This document shows, piece by piece, positions 1-9,877 of a stretch of 64,000 nucleotides of DNA (positions are counted from its first letter, which is position 1; every line of letters begins with the position of its first letter). This stretch comes from Mauremys mutica (taxonomy: Eukaryota > Chordata > Testudines > Geoemydidae). The notes under the pieces were generated by a model. It had not been told where the DNA came from. It made no database searches and saw only the letters and a list, made by a program, of their open reading frames with translations. The translations under genes and the position numbers were made by a program. Location: contig NC_059072.1 in the NCBI RefSeq assembly GCF_020497125.1, positions 71,183,697 through 71,247,696 of the forward strand, in the 5' to 3' direction.

Positions 1-516
1 ATTCATCCAAAAAACTTCATCCCGCTCCAGCCATCAGTGCTTTGCCTCCAGGTAGAATGTCGCCTGTACTGTTAAATGTTTCAAAGCTTCATGTGTTTTT
101 CCACATACACTGCTGGTGTCCCTAAAAGCTCTGTAAGTTCCCATAGGTCTTCCTTTAAGTAAGTTACTCTGTTGGCCAGGGTGTGCCTGCCCTTTTCCCC
201 ATGAGGCTTCTGAATTGCCTCTGTCAGCACAACCTTCCCCCACTCAGATTCTTGTTCGTTCACCTGACATCTTTGCTCCTTGTTTTCATTTTCCCGAAAT
301 TATCTGCTGAGATTTGATCCACTCCCACCCTTTTATCATTCATCCATAATCCTACTTCCCCATTCAGCCTTCCTTTCAGTTTCAGTATGCACAAGGCCAA
401 TTTTCTGTCTTCCCGAGGATGGTTTCCCTATCAATGCTGCACTTATCTTCGGAGTCCTCCTAATAAAAGATAGCAAGGGAGGGGCTGAACTTTGCCATTT
501 TATCTGAGGACTCTTA

Positions 517-912
517 GGCCTGATCTACGCTACAGAGTTAGGCTGATGTAAGGCAACTTATGTTGACCTAATTCTATAAGCGTCTACATTAAAATGTTGC
601 TCCCACAGATGTTGCACACTACACTGACTTAATAACTCCAGTTCCACAAGAGGCATAGGGTCAATGTTGATGTAGTTAGGCTGATGCAGTGTCAGTGTAG
701 ATACTGCATTGCTTACATCGACTGTTGCTGCCTTTCAGAAGCTGTCCCACAATGCCAAACACTGACAGTGAAATTGGTGCAAGTGCTCCTGGTGAGGACG
801 CACACCACGACCCAAGGAGCGCAGTGAGGACATGCCCAAGCGATTTAATTACTGTGGTGGCTGTACGTCGCCGTAACTTAGGTTGACATAATTTTGTAGT
901 GTAGACATATCC
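517..912. mobile_element. Harbinger-type MITE, 396 bp
   Basis: The ends are inverted: ggcctgatctacgctac on the left and gtagtgtagacatatcc on the right. A TTA flanks both sides (514-516 and 913-915). A 3-bp TWA target duplication is the hallmark of PIF/Harbinger transposition. The element has no usable coding capacity and belongs to the group of turtle elements whose ends read roughly GGCYTGGTCTACACT. Confidence 0.7.
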
Positions 913-1795
913 TTAAGTTCTGTCCATATAATCTGTTTGAGTGAAGGGTGAGAGGAACATGCAGAAAAAAGTCTCTGGCTTACTGCCTGTGGGGCCCAGA
1001 TGCATGAGCAGTTTTTTGGTCACAGGAACATATTGTCCAAATTTTATACAGTAGATTTAATATAGTAGCTTAAAAGTAAGGTCACAAACTGAAGGTTATA
1101 AAACCATTTTACTGGACAGAAAATAAATTGTCGTCCTGCTTATTTCTTTTTAGCAGTCTAGACATGACGTTTAGTAATTTGGAATGAATCATGTAATTTT
1201 TTTCAATTGTACCTTATTGTTCATAGCAGATGTCTGTTTAAGGGATTTTAAATAGAAGATGTTTCACATATTTTTCTGCTTTTTTTATTGTTGTGACACA
1301 AATATCAGTGAAAATAGTATTTTAGAGAAAATGTAAACCCGTAAAGCTATGTAAATAAAGTGAACTTATTTTTGGCAGGAGCTAATTTTAAAAAATTCAT
1401 TTAGCAAGAAACTGAGTTAGTAAAAAAAAAGATTAAACTCAACTTTTAATCAGTAGAGATCAAATGCAGCAGGGCATATAGTAAGTTATGGTGTATATGG
1501 GGATATGTGAGTTATAATTTAGTGAAAAGAGCTTGTTTTATTCAAGCTTAATTAGTCTTTATAGTGAGCTAACATGCTAAGAGGCTACTGTATAGAGCAC
1601 ATTATTAAAAATTAAAATTAGCTTATCAAACATTTTCAGTTACAGTTCAAATCTACAACTAGTTTCTTCCTTCAGAGAACGGAATCAGAGCAAGGACTTT
1701 TTTTTAGGGTACGATAGGATACAAGACATACAGAATTAATCAAATATGCTTCATTTCGGCAAACAATTGTTTAAATACTGTGAGTTTGATTCTCA

Positions 1796-2093
1796 GGGTA
1801 CATCTACACTGCCATCAAAGCTGTGATTGCAGCTTAGATAGGCATACCCACCCTGTCTTTAACCTAACTAGTATGGCTAAAAATAGCAGTGAAGATACAG
1901 AGCCTGGCCTCGGTCACAGGCAACGTAAGTATGTGCCCAGGGTTCTGGCAGACCTGTACAGCCCATGCCACCACCTCTTGACAGCTGTTTTTTAGCTGTG
2001 TTGCTAGATTCAAACTAGTACACTTTGGCATGCTATTGCAGTGTTAGACTGTTAGACATGGCAGTTTAGCGTGTCCAGCAGTGTAAAGAGGCC
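1796..2093. mobile_element. Degenerate Harbinger-type MITE
   Basis: The left end gggtacatctacactgcc and the right end ggcagtttagc...cagtgtaaagaggcc resemble other Harbinger-type ends in the window. The flanking triplets (TCA and TTA) no longer match, so this is an old copy or the boundaries are approximate. A second short stretch with inverted similarity to the right end (2101-2150) follows directly. Confidence 0.45.
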
Positions 2094-2321
2094 TTAATTA
2101 CATTTACACTCTAAGGCCTCTGTACATTGCCAGCATGGTGTAAAGGCACCGTAAGATAAATTAGAATTGGACCCCATATCATTTTTTCATGTTTTTACTA
2201 TGAATATTTTTGTCTGTATATTGATGTAGAATGTTTTAGATAATGCTACTTGTTTGCTGATTATCTTCTAAAAAAAAAATCAGAGTCTGGCTCAGCATTC
2301 ATAATTCACTATACACTATAC

Positions 2322-5084
2322 CAGGGGTCTGCAACCGCGGCTCCGGAGCCGCATGCGGCTCTTCAGCCTCCTTGTTGTGGCTCCCTTCGGCCTTGACAAA
2401 AGAAAAAAAAAGAAAAAAAAAGAATAACGGTTATTTATTAATTTAATTTTTATTTATATTATTTTATTTTTGTTTATTTTGTTGCAGTTATCTTGGAGTT
2501 CGAGGTGATACTTTAACATCGAATTTTTAAAAAGTTTTTATAATTTGTCAATTAAAATATACGTCACATCCACGTCTATAGCCCTCGCCTTTACCTGCAG
2601 GCGGCTTCTTGAGTGTGCGACCCCCGCGGTAAGCTAACCATGAATACATCCCAAAAAAGAAAAATCTCAGAAGAAAATAGAGAGTTTAATTCTGCATGGA
2701 CAGATTCCTTTGCCTTCACTGCCAACGACGCTGGCTTACCTGTGTGCTTGATATGTGGCGAGAAATTAGCAAACAACAAAAAATGTAACGTTGAAAGACA
2801 TTTTAAAACAAGCACTCAGCATTTTCTGAAAAGTACCCAACTGAAGATGGGCGAAAGAGAGCGATTTCGGAACTACTACGGAAGGTTGAGCAGAGCAAAC
2901 ATACTTTCAAGAAGTGGATCAACTCTCCAAACTCAACTACAGGTGCTAGTTTTGTGGCAGCTCATGAGATCGTAAGGAGGGGAAAGCCGTTCACAGATGG
3001 AGAATACATGAAAGAATGGTTCATAAAAATATCAGAGCATCTATTCTTCGAATTCAAAAACAAACAGGAAATTATTCAGAAAATTAAAGAAATGCCTCTC
3101 TCTGCAAAGACCGTCAAGGACAGGTCCATTAAAATGGCAACAAACATCACCAGTAAGCAAATTGATGACATCAATTCAGCTCAAGCATATTCAATTGCCT
3201 GTGATGAGTCAAGTGATGTAAACGATATTGAGCAGACAGCACTGTTATGCAGATATGTGAACTCTGATGGGCCGCAGGAAGAACTGATTGAACTCATACC
3301 GTTAAAGGGCCAAACGTGGGGACAGGACATTTGTGAGGCTGTTTTGAGTTGTCTAAAAGCCAAAGGAATAAACACCACTCACCTGGTGTCAGTGTCTACT
3401 GATGGTGCACCCAGTATGAGAGGAGCACAGAAGGGCTTTGTGAATTTACTTCAAAAGTCGCTGGATCGAGAGCTGATGACGTTTCACTGCATCTTGCACC
3501 AAGAAGCACTGTGCGCTCAAACATTCCCCCCTGAATGTGTGGAAGTGATGAACCTCGTTATTAAGACAGTGAACAAAATAATTGCAAACGGGTTAAACCA
3601 CCGATAGTTTTGTTCATGGTTAGATGAAGTCGAGAGCGCATATTTGGATCTCCTGCTGCACAACAGAGTTCGGTGGCTGTCAAGGGGAGACGTGCTGAAA
3701 CGCTTCGCTGCTTGTCTGGAACATGTGAAAACCTTCTTGGAAAGCAAAGGCCTCAGCTATCCTGAACTGGGAGACCTCGATTGGCTGGAAAAATTTTATT
3801 TCATAGTGGATATGACAAGTCACTTAAACACGCTGAATAAAAATCTCCAGGGAAAGGGAAGCACGGCCCTGCAGTTGCTGGAGGATGTTCTGGCGTTTGA
3901 GCGCAAGATGACAGTGTTTGCCAGAGATGTACAGAGAGGTACGCTCTCTCACTTCACCTCCCTGAGAGAGTTCAAAGAAGAGAACAATCACATAAATTGT
4001 GATTATTTACACTGTGCAATTATGGCAATGCAAGCTGCATTTGGAGAAAGATTCAGCGAGTTCAGAAAGGAAAAAAACACTCTGTCCTTCCCTGTCACAC
4101 CGCTGGACATCGACCCATCCCTGCTGAACATATCCGCATTCACAGGGATAAGTCAGCCCGATCTTGAAATTGAACTGGCCGACATAGCGGATAAAGACTT
4201 ATGGGTGTCCAAGTTCAAAAGCCTGACAGCGGATCTCGAAGAAGTCGCCCGTCAGAAGGCCACTCTCGCTAAAGAGCACAAATGGAATGATATTGAAAAC
4301 CTCCCCAAACCCGACAAACTTGTTTTTGAAACATGGAGTGCCATTCCCGACACGTATATGAACATGAAAAAGTATGCATTTGGAGTCCTGACCATCTTTG
4401 GCTCAACATACTTAAGTGAGCAAGTTTTCTTGAGCATGAACTTCATAAAGTCCAAATATCACTCCCGCCTCACAAATGAGAGCCTACAGTCCTGTGTGAA
4501 GATCAAAGTCACATCTTACAGCCCCGACATAGGGAAGATCAGCATCGAGCTTCAGAAACAGAAGTCGCATTAAACAGGTGAGAACACTAACATTTAATAG
4601 GCTATTATTATTCAGAAAAAAACATTTATTTCAGACCCGGAGCTGATGTAGTTTTTTATTGTATGTTCAGGTGCTTCGGTTGATTGCTGGCCGAGAAAGA
4701 AACCCGAAGAGGATGAGAGCACACTGAAATGGACTTGTCAAAAAACGTTCTTAATTTTATGTTTACTTTTTTAAAACTGCTAAGCTACAACTATATGTTT
4801 TTTTATATTAAAGTGGGCTACGCTTTATTTTAATTTTACACAAATACGGGAAGGACTCAAAAAGGCCTGCATAGTTCAGTGTTTAATTTATTTCAAAGTA
4901 GGCCTACACATGCACACTGCACTTCTGTTTGTTGTATTCTGTTGTTGTAACAGGTACAATTAAAAAAAGATTAAAACTTTTAAAAGTTTATAAGCAGTGT
5001 TATGTTTTGCGGCTCCAGACTATTTTTCTTTAGTGGAAGAGGGGGCAAAATGGCTCTTTTGATAGTAAAGGTTGCCGACCCCTG
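2322..5084 (+). mobile_element. Nearly complete hAT transposon, 2763 bp
   Basis: The terminal inverted repeats are CAGGGGTCTGCAACC at the left and GGTTGCCGACCCCTG at the right. The element is bounded by a perfect 8-bp target duplication, cactatac, at 2314-2321 and 5085-5092. The size and the internal transposase reading frame (about 2640-4573) fit an autonomous element of the hAT superfamily. It sits in a ZDHHC17 intron in the sense orientation. The intact target duplication and few coding lesions suggest a fairly recent insertion. Confidence 0.92.
2640..4573 (+). pseudogene. hAT transposase, broken by one frameshift and one stop
   Basis: The transposase would cut and paste the surrounding element by binding its ends. 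Reading starts at the ATG at 2640. An N-terminal BED-like zinc finger follows (CLIC ... VERHF ... QHF, about 2740-2825). The frame shifts somewhere around 2830-2880, after which one frame runs from about 2880 to the TAA at 4571-4573, interrupted only by TAG at 3605-3607 (probably a former CAG). Recognisable hAT features are the catalytic-aspartate context STDGAPSM near 3400, the FHCILHQEAL motif near 3485, the RVRWLSRG motif near 3668, and a C-terminal dimerisation region around SEQVFLSMNFIKSKY near 4420-4460. The protein type resembles the transposase-derived part of GTF2IRD2-like proteins; that is recalled, not searched. With two lesions this copy is unlikely to make an active enzyme. Confidence 0.85.
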
Positions 5085-5262
5085 CACTATACAGTTCCAA
5101 AATCTCATTTTCCATGCCATTAAAAACAACAACAAATGAAACTCAGTTTTCCATAAAATTCCTTACATAAAATTTTATAGATTATCAATGCATAAAATGT
5201 TCAGATGCCAATTTTAGTATATACAGCCATGTAAAACACTATATCAATCCATATTCAGGGTT

Positions 5263-5370
5263 TGATGCTGCAAAAATGTACATAAATAACAAACTTTACT
5301 CATATGGGTAGTCCCAATGACTACTGAAGTCAGTGACTTTACTCATGTACATGTTAGTAGGATTGGTACA
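5263..5370. repeat. Old palindromic interspersed repeat
   Basis: The stretch reads tttactcatatgggtagtcc ... gactactgaagtcagtgac ... actcatgtacatg. The two halves are inverted relative to each other around a 'tcaatgggactactcac'-like core seen in many reptile and bird repeats. No target duplication is visible. Confidence 0.45.
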
Positions 5371-6299
5371 CTAACATGCCAGATTTTTGGGTCCCTCAGA
5401 AGTGCTGTACTTCATGCTCATTATTGGCTATTACTAGAAAATCTATTAATTCTATGATTTAAACCACTATAAAGCTGTGTATATCCTAGCATAGGGAAAA
5501 AAATTAAACTAGTGGTTATTCCTTGTATTTATATTGCTCTTGAATTTATAAACACTTTCAGGAATATTAAGAATTCTTATTTTATAGGTATTAGATTATA
5601 TATTTTTAAATGGCTTTCATTGGTCCAAAATATGAGTATTCGCTTATAAGAGGATCATGTTTCAAATAGCACCCAAAAAACCCAACAATTTTGCTTTTTC
5701 AATTATTTGCTTTATACTGAGAGAGCTTTCAAATTAGTGTATAAACTCTGAGTTGAGTATCTTGGAAATGAGCATAGGTTGAGGGATTACTGCTGGGTAA
5801 CATCATTCTCTGTTAAACAATCCTTTATATGGTTAAAAGCATTCCTTTGGGTGATCTAACTGGAATTTTAAGACAATGAAGACATAAGCAGTCAAATGAG
5901 AATCTGATAAATAGAACTTCAGGATATTTACTGTGAAATCAGGAAATACTTTAAGGAGATACTATATGGAATTTAAATTAAAAACAACAAAGAACAGATA
6001 GGAATAACTGAATTATGATCATTCCTATTTTAACACAATGTAAATAGTTATAAAGAGTTAGGCAATCAAACTGCCTTAAGAGAATTTCTACAGAATGTGG
6101 AGTACAATAGACGTCTTTAAGACACAATATTTTGTGCTTATTTTAAGTATCGTTGATTTTGGCAACTTTTTAGAACAAAGTGATTCTTGGTCATCTTATT
6201 TCAAGTTGACAGATGTTAATAATTCAGCCTGGTTTAGTCTTTCTGTAATCTTTTTCATTTTGAACTTCTTTAGATTCCTTGACTTTAAACACATCTCAG

Positions 6300-6417
6300 T
6301 TTTCTCTTTATACATCTTCCATTCCTTGCCAATAGTGTTGCACTTTTCTACAATTTTGGAAAATCCTGGAAATCAGACCCAGGAATCATTAAAGCCACAG
6401 AAGAACAAAAGAAAAAG
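6300..6417 (+). CDS. ZDHHC17: ZDHHC17 coding exon (first in window): membrane segment before the DHHC domain
   Basis: This 118-bp exon follows acceptor cacatctcag and ends at donor AAAAAG|gtaaaa. Read with two bases from the missing upstream exon it encodes FLFIHLPFLANSVALFYNF, then KSWKSDPGIIKATEEQKKK. The hydrophobic part is the membrane segment just before the DHHC domain; the charged tail starts the cytosolic loop. ZDHHC17 is an ankyrin-repeat S-acyltransferase of the Golgi and related membranes that palmitoylates proteins such as huntingtin, SNAP25 and CSP. The upstream frame is closed by stops at 6277-6287, which fixes the acceptor at 6299/6300 and excludes the stronger-looking acceptor at 6273. 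Confidence 0.93.
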
Positions 6418-7564
6418 GTAAAAATACTACAGACTATTTTAGGAGGATGGGGAGAAAATGCTATGTCCTTTTTCAAGGATGAGTTACCCGTGTGTTTCCA
6501 AATGTTGAGTCACTTGCTGTTTAGCACAGAGAAATAAGAGTAAATTGTTGTGAAACAAAAGAATAGCAATATCAAAAGGTTGTTTCTGCATTTATCTTAC
6601 ATATTCCCTTGTCTTTATTTGCAAGTAGCGTGCAGGTCTTGCTTTCTAAATTTAACATTCATGATGTTTTAATTGAGAAAATAAAATTGTAGCTTAAATT
6701 TAATGAGGTGGTAATGTGTATAAATCTTGATATTAGGTTCAAAAAGTGATGAGATGAGGTTGAAAGTGATGATAAATTAGGTAATCCAGATTCATTTATG
6801 GAAGCATAAAAATCTGCTCTATTCTGCATAGGTTCTTGTACCTCTCTCCTTGCAGTAGTACCTGAATGCCAAATGTACTTAACTATGGGACTAACTTAAT
6901 GTTAGCTGTATACAATGTTGTTGTAGCCATGTTGGTCTGAGGATATTAAAGAGGCAAGTTGGGTGAGGAAATATCTTTTATTGAACCAACTTCTGTTGGT
7001 GAAAGAGATGAATTTTCAAGCTTACATAGCTCTTCAGTTCTAGGAAATCTACTCAGTGTCACAGCTAAATACAAGGTGGAACAGGTTGTTTAGCATAAGT
7101 AGTTAACATATATTTCAAGGGACCATTCAAGGTGAAGTGTCCAGTGAACACCTCTCCAGAAGAAAGGAGGGGGGAAAAAGCTAGGGGCAGGGGGGATTGA
7201 TAAACACCCCCACGGCATACCTTTCAAGATCCATGCGTCTTATACATGCTAATCACAACACGTGGTGTACCTCACAATGCACTAAATGCACCAATAGCAA
7301 CTGTGTGGGTAAAACCTAGACAATCACTATGCTCTTGAATTAACTCACACAGAAGAATGACAAAAACACTATATCGCCTGTGGATGACCAGATTTCACAA
7401 AGAGACCACTCTATATCAGACCTCTCAGTCCCCATCCTCAAAGAAACGTGCACAGCACCTTCAGAAGACCAGCCTAGAAGCTTAAATTCATAACTTTGCT
7501 AGACACTAAAAATCATGGACCTAATAGAGACACTGGATTTATGACTTATTACAACAATCTATAA

Positions 7565-8406
7565 CAGGGGTGGGCAATAATTTTTTGCTGGAGGGCCACT
7601 CAACAAATTTTGATAAGTTGTCACGGGCCACACATTTCTACCATATTAGTGGAGGGGATGCGGGGTCTGGCAGGGAATTTGGGTGCAGGAGGGAGCTCCA
7701 AGATGGTGCAGAGTGTTGGGATGCAGCGGGGGGGTGGGGGCGGCTCTGGGAGGAAATTTGGTGCTGGAGGGGACTCCAGGTGGGAGCAAGGGATTTGGGT
7801 GCAGGAGGGAGGGCAGGGTCTGAGGGAGTTTCGGTGCAGGAGGGGGTTCTGACCTGGGGCAGGAGCTTGGGGTGTGGGAGGCGGAGTGAGGTGTAGGGTC
7901 TGGCCGGGAGGTGCTTACCACAGGCGGCTCCTGGCCAGTGTTGCAGCAGGGCTTAGGCAGCCTGCCTGCATGTTGTGGCCTCATACCACTCCTGGAAGCG
8001 GCTGCAGCCAGCTGCTGCTGGCACATCTCTGCGTGCCCCTTGTGGGGAGGAGGGCAGCGGGTCTCCATGCACTGGCCATGCCTGCAAGCACCACCCCCCA
8101 CAGCTCCCATTGGCCAGTTTCTAGCCAATGAGAGCTGTGAGGATGGGGGTGAGGGCAGCACGTGGAGCCACCTCCCCATCCTCCCTTCCCCGCCAGGGGC
8201 ACGCAGAGGCATGCCAACAGCAGCCGGCAACTTCCGGGAGCGGTATAGGGCCACTGCAGGCAAGCAGCCTGCCTGAGCACCCCACTGCACTGCGGGACTA
8301 TTAACGGCCCGGAGATCGCAAGGGGGCAGCCAAAGAGCCTGGCAGGCTGGACAGAAATGTTACATGGGCCAGATCTGGCCCGCAGGCCATATTTTGCCCA
8401 CCCCTG
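7565..8406. mobile_element. Non-autonomous hAT element, 842 bp
   Basis: The inverted ends are CAGGGGTGGGCAATAA and ATTTTGCCCACCCCTG. A perfect 8-bp target duplication, atctataa, lies at 7557-7564 and 8407-8414. The interior is very GC-rich, with g-rich tracts (7660-7900) and an inverted pair of CCAAT-like motifs (cccattggcc near 8106 and agccaatgag near 8123). There is no transposase. The long frames across it result from base composition. It is inserted in the Penelope-like element. Confidence 0.9.
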
Positions 8407-8535
8407 ATCTATAACCCATTAACACCCACCCCAGCTTTCCCCCTACTGGCCACTTCACCTTGAATAATCCCGTGAAATATGCTTTAACTGCTTATGCTAA
8501 ACAATCTGTTCCACCTTGTGTTTAGTTGTGACACT

Positions 8536-9050
8536 CATGTCTACGCTGCAGACAGACACCCACGGCTGACCTGTGCCGGCTGACTCAGGATAAGGCCATA
8601 TCTACAGTACCACTTATGTTGCTCGGTACCACTCAAAACTGATGTTGCGGAGTACCACTCAAAACTGATGTTGCTCAGGGATGTGGGGAAAAAAACACCC
8701 CTGAGCTGCAAGTTTCTCCAACCTAAGTGGTACTGTGCACAGTGCTGTGTCAGCGAGAGAGCTTCTCCCGCCAACATAGCCACCGCCACTCATTGGAGAT
8801 GGTTTAATTATGTTGACAGTAGAGCTCTATGCTCTCAGGAGAGCGGCATAGAGCAGCTGTACTGCTGTAAGGTCTCTAGTGTAGACATAGCCTAAGTAGC
8901 TGTTTAATTGTGGTGTAGACGTTTGGATTCGGGCTGCAGCCCAATCTCAGATGTCTACACCCCAATTAAATAGACCCCCTAGCTCAAGCCCAAAGAACCT
9001 GAGTCAGCTGATAAGGGCCAGCCATGGGTGTGTGATTGGATTGTAGACAT
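8536..9050. mobile_element. Palindromic MITE, itself interrupted by a second MITE
   Basis: The left arm tgtctacgctgcagacagac ... cggctgactcagga (8538-8590) is matched in inverted orientation by cctgagtcagctgataaggg ... ttggattgtagaca (8998-9050). The middle has a second inverted pair (gtttaattgtggtgtagacg and tgtctacaccccaattaaat). This is a GC-rich MITE common in turtles, probably Harbinger-like. It interrupts the right arm of the Penelope-like element and is split by the 299-bp MITE at 8594. The exact ends are uncertain by a few bases. Confidence 0.65.
8594..8892. mobile_element. Harbinger-type MITE, 299 bp, nested
   Basis: The ends ggccatatctacagtacc and gtctctagtgtagacatagcc are inverted, and TAA flanks both sides (8591-8593 and 8893-8895). 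Near its left end a 26-bp stretch containing taccactcaaaactgatgtt is present twice in tandem (about 8626-8675). It is inserted inside the palindromic MITE at 8536-9050. Confidence 0.75.
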
Positions 9051-9166
9051 TCTCTCTTTGTACATTTCCCAGAAGAGTTTTGTGTAAGCTTAAAAGCTTG
9101 TATCTCTCACAACAGAGGCTGGTTGAATAAAATATATTACCTCACTCATCTTGTCTCTAATACTAG

Positions 9167-9599
9167 TGTAACCCACACACCTTCTGGGTGTGGTGTTCTG
9201 TCCCGTCGAGTGGCAATGAGACCACTTAGGGTATATCTATACTACCCGCCGGATCGGCGGGCAGCGATCAATCCAGCGGGGGTCGATTTATTGCGTCTAG
9301 TCTAGATGCAATAAATCGACCCCCGAGCGCTCTTCTGTCGACTCCTATACTCCATCACTGCGAGAGGCGCAGGCAGGGTTGACGGGGGAGCGGCAGCAGT
9401 CACCTCACCACAGTAAATAGATCGATCTCCCCTGCCCCCAGTGTAGACCAGGCCTTAGAGAGAGTTAAATGAGTGTGCTCTACAGCCTTAGTTAAAAGGC
9501 AGTTGGCTTTTAGCTCATGCTGTAGAAGCTCATGCACTAAGTTCCAGAGGTCCCCAGGTTGATCCTGCCCAACCACAACCGGAGTCTGTCGGCATTACA
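9167..9599 (+). repeat. Left LTR of the miniature element, split by a MITE
   Basis: This copy starts TGTAACCCACACACCTTCTG and ends GGCATTACA. It is interrupted after the TTA at 9226-9228. The right half (9530-9575) carries tagctcatgctgtagaagct and ccaggttgatcctgccc, which resemble the A and B boxes of a tRNA gene. By eye it differs from the right LTR at roughly 15% of positions, so the insertion is old. Confidence 0.78.
9229..9454. mobile_element. Harbinger-type MITE inside the left LTR
   Basis: The element is flanked by TTA on both sides (9226-9228, 9455-9457). Its ends are gggtatatctatacta and agtgtagaccaggcc. The interior contains an inverted pair around ggggtcgatttattgcgtct / agatgcaataaatcgaccc (9281-9324). 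The uninterrupted right LTR shows the empty site (accacttacagagag near 9730), which confirms both boundaries and the 3-bp duplication. Confidence 0.85.
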
Positions 9600-9601
9600 A
9601 G

Positions 9602-9619
9602 TGGGGGCACTTCCGGGAT
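9602..9619 (+). other. Primer-binding-site-like sequence
   Basis: Two bases after the left LTR the sequence reads tgggggcacttccgggat. It closely resembles the proline-tRNA primer-binding site of many vertebrate LTR elements (TGGGGGCTCGTCCGGGAT, recalled), differing at about two positions. Its place directly after an LTR ending in CA is what the assignment rests on. Confidence 0.65.
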
Positions 9620-9673
9620 TTCAACTGGGAAGTCTCTGAAGCTCGGGACATGCTTCCTCAGCTAAGGGAAGTA

Positions 9674-9877
9674 TGTAACTCCCACATCTCCTGGCTATGG
9701 TGTTCTGACCCATCGAGTGGCACCGAGACCACTTACAGAGAGTTAAATGAGTCTGCTCTACAGCCTGAGCTAAAAAGCAGTTGGCTTTTAGCTCATGCTG
9801 TAAAGGCTCATACACTAAGCTCCAGAAGTCCAAGGTTCAGTCCTGCCCACTGATGACCAGAGTCTGTCATTGTTACA
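9674..9877 (+). repeat. Right LTR of the miniature element, 204 bp
   Basis: This copy runs from TGTAACTCCCACATCTCCTG to CATTGTTACA and is preceded by a purine-rich stretch (taagggaagta, 9663-9673) that could be the polypurine tract. It lacks the MITE and therefore preserves the empty target site. It carries the same tRNA-like block (ttagctcatgctgtaaaggc, aaggttcagtcctgccc). Confidence 0.78.

Larger units (their letters stand above)
1..6299 (+). other. ZDHHC17: Intron of ZDHHC17 upstream of the first exon seen
   Basis: No coding exon of ZDHHC17 or of another host gene is recognisable here, so this is taken as the right part of a long intron; the preceding exon must lie left of the window. It holds Harbinger-type MITEs (517-912, 1796-2093), the hAT transposon at 2322-5084 and an old palindromic repeat at 5263-5370. 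The stretches 1-513, 916-1795, 2094-2313 and 5371-6299 are AT-rich and show nothing I recognise. Confidence 0.75.
6914..9162 (+). mobile_element. Penelope-like element with inverted 5' part, interrupted
   Basis: The left arm (about 6914-7160) contains gccatgttggtctgaggat, tcttttattgaaccaactt and acaaggtggaacaggttgtt. The same sequence returns in inverted orientation on the right (8420-8535 and 9052-9162: aacaatctgttccaccttg, agcttgtatctctcacaac). Between them 7200-7564 has the character of the 3' coding end and tail of a common turtle repeat that I recall as Penelope-like; such elements often carry an inverted 5' copy of their end. A hAT MITE (7565-8406) splits the middle and a pair of nested MITEs (8536-9050) splits the right arm. 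The family name is from memory. Confidence 0.6.
9167..9877 (+). mobile_element. Miniature LTR retroelement (TRIM-like) with nested MITE
   Basis: Two direct repeats beginning TGTAAC and ending TTACA flank a 74-bp interior (9600-9673). The right copy is 204 bp. The left copy is also 204 bp once the MITE and its duplicated TTA are removed. A 4-bp duplication, ctag, flanks the whole (9163-9166 and 9878-9881). The interior begins with a primer-binding-site-like stretch and ends in a purine-rich stretch. It has no room for gag or pol, so any mobilisation would have used enzymes of another element. The layout matches a terminal-repeat retrotransposon in miniature. Confidence 0.8.

Noticed and set aside
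6274..6299. Alternative acceptor ttctttag at 6273 for the first exon seen
   Set aside because: Its pyrimidine tract is better, but the added sequence contains in-frame stops (tga, taa) in the ZDHHC17 frame.
7646..8290. A 214-residue frame on the - strand, with overlapping frames on both strands
   Set aside because: It lies wholly inside the GC-rich hAT MITE 7565-8406, is Pro/Ser/Leu-rich and shows no domain; long frames on all phases are expected from the base composition.
7650..8300. A possible CpG island or promoter
   Set aside because: The high G+C content is confined to the transposable element, with exact borders at its ends, and no gene starts there.
9510..9580. A possible tRNA gene
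   Set aside because: A- and B-box-like motifs are present in both LTR copies, but no full cloverleaf could be drawn and the block is part of a repeated LTR.
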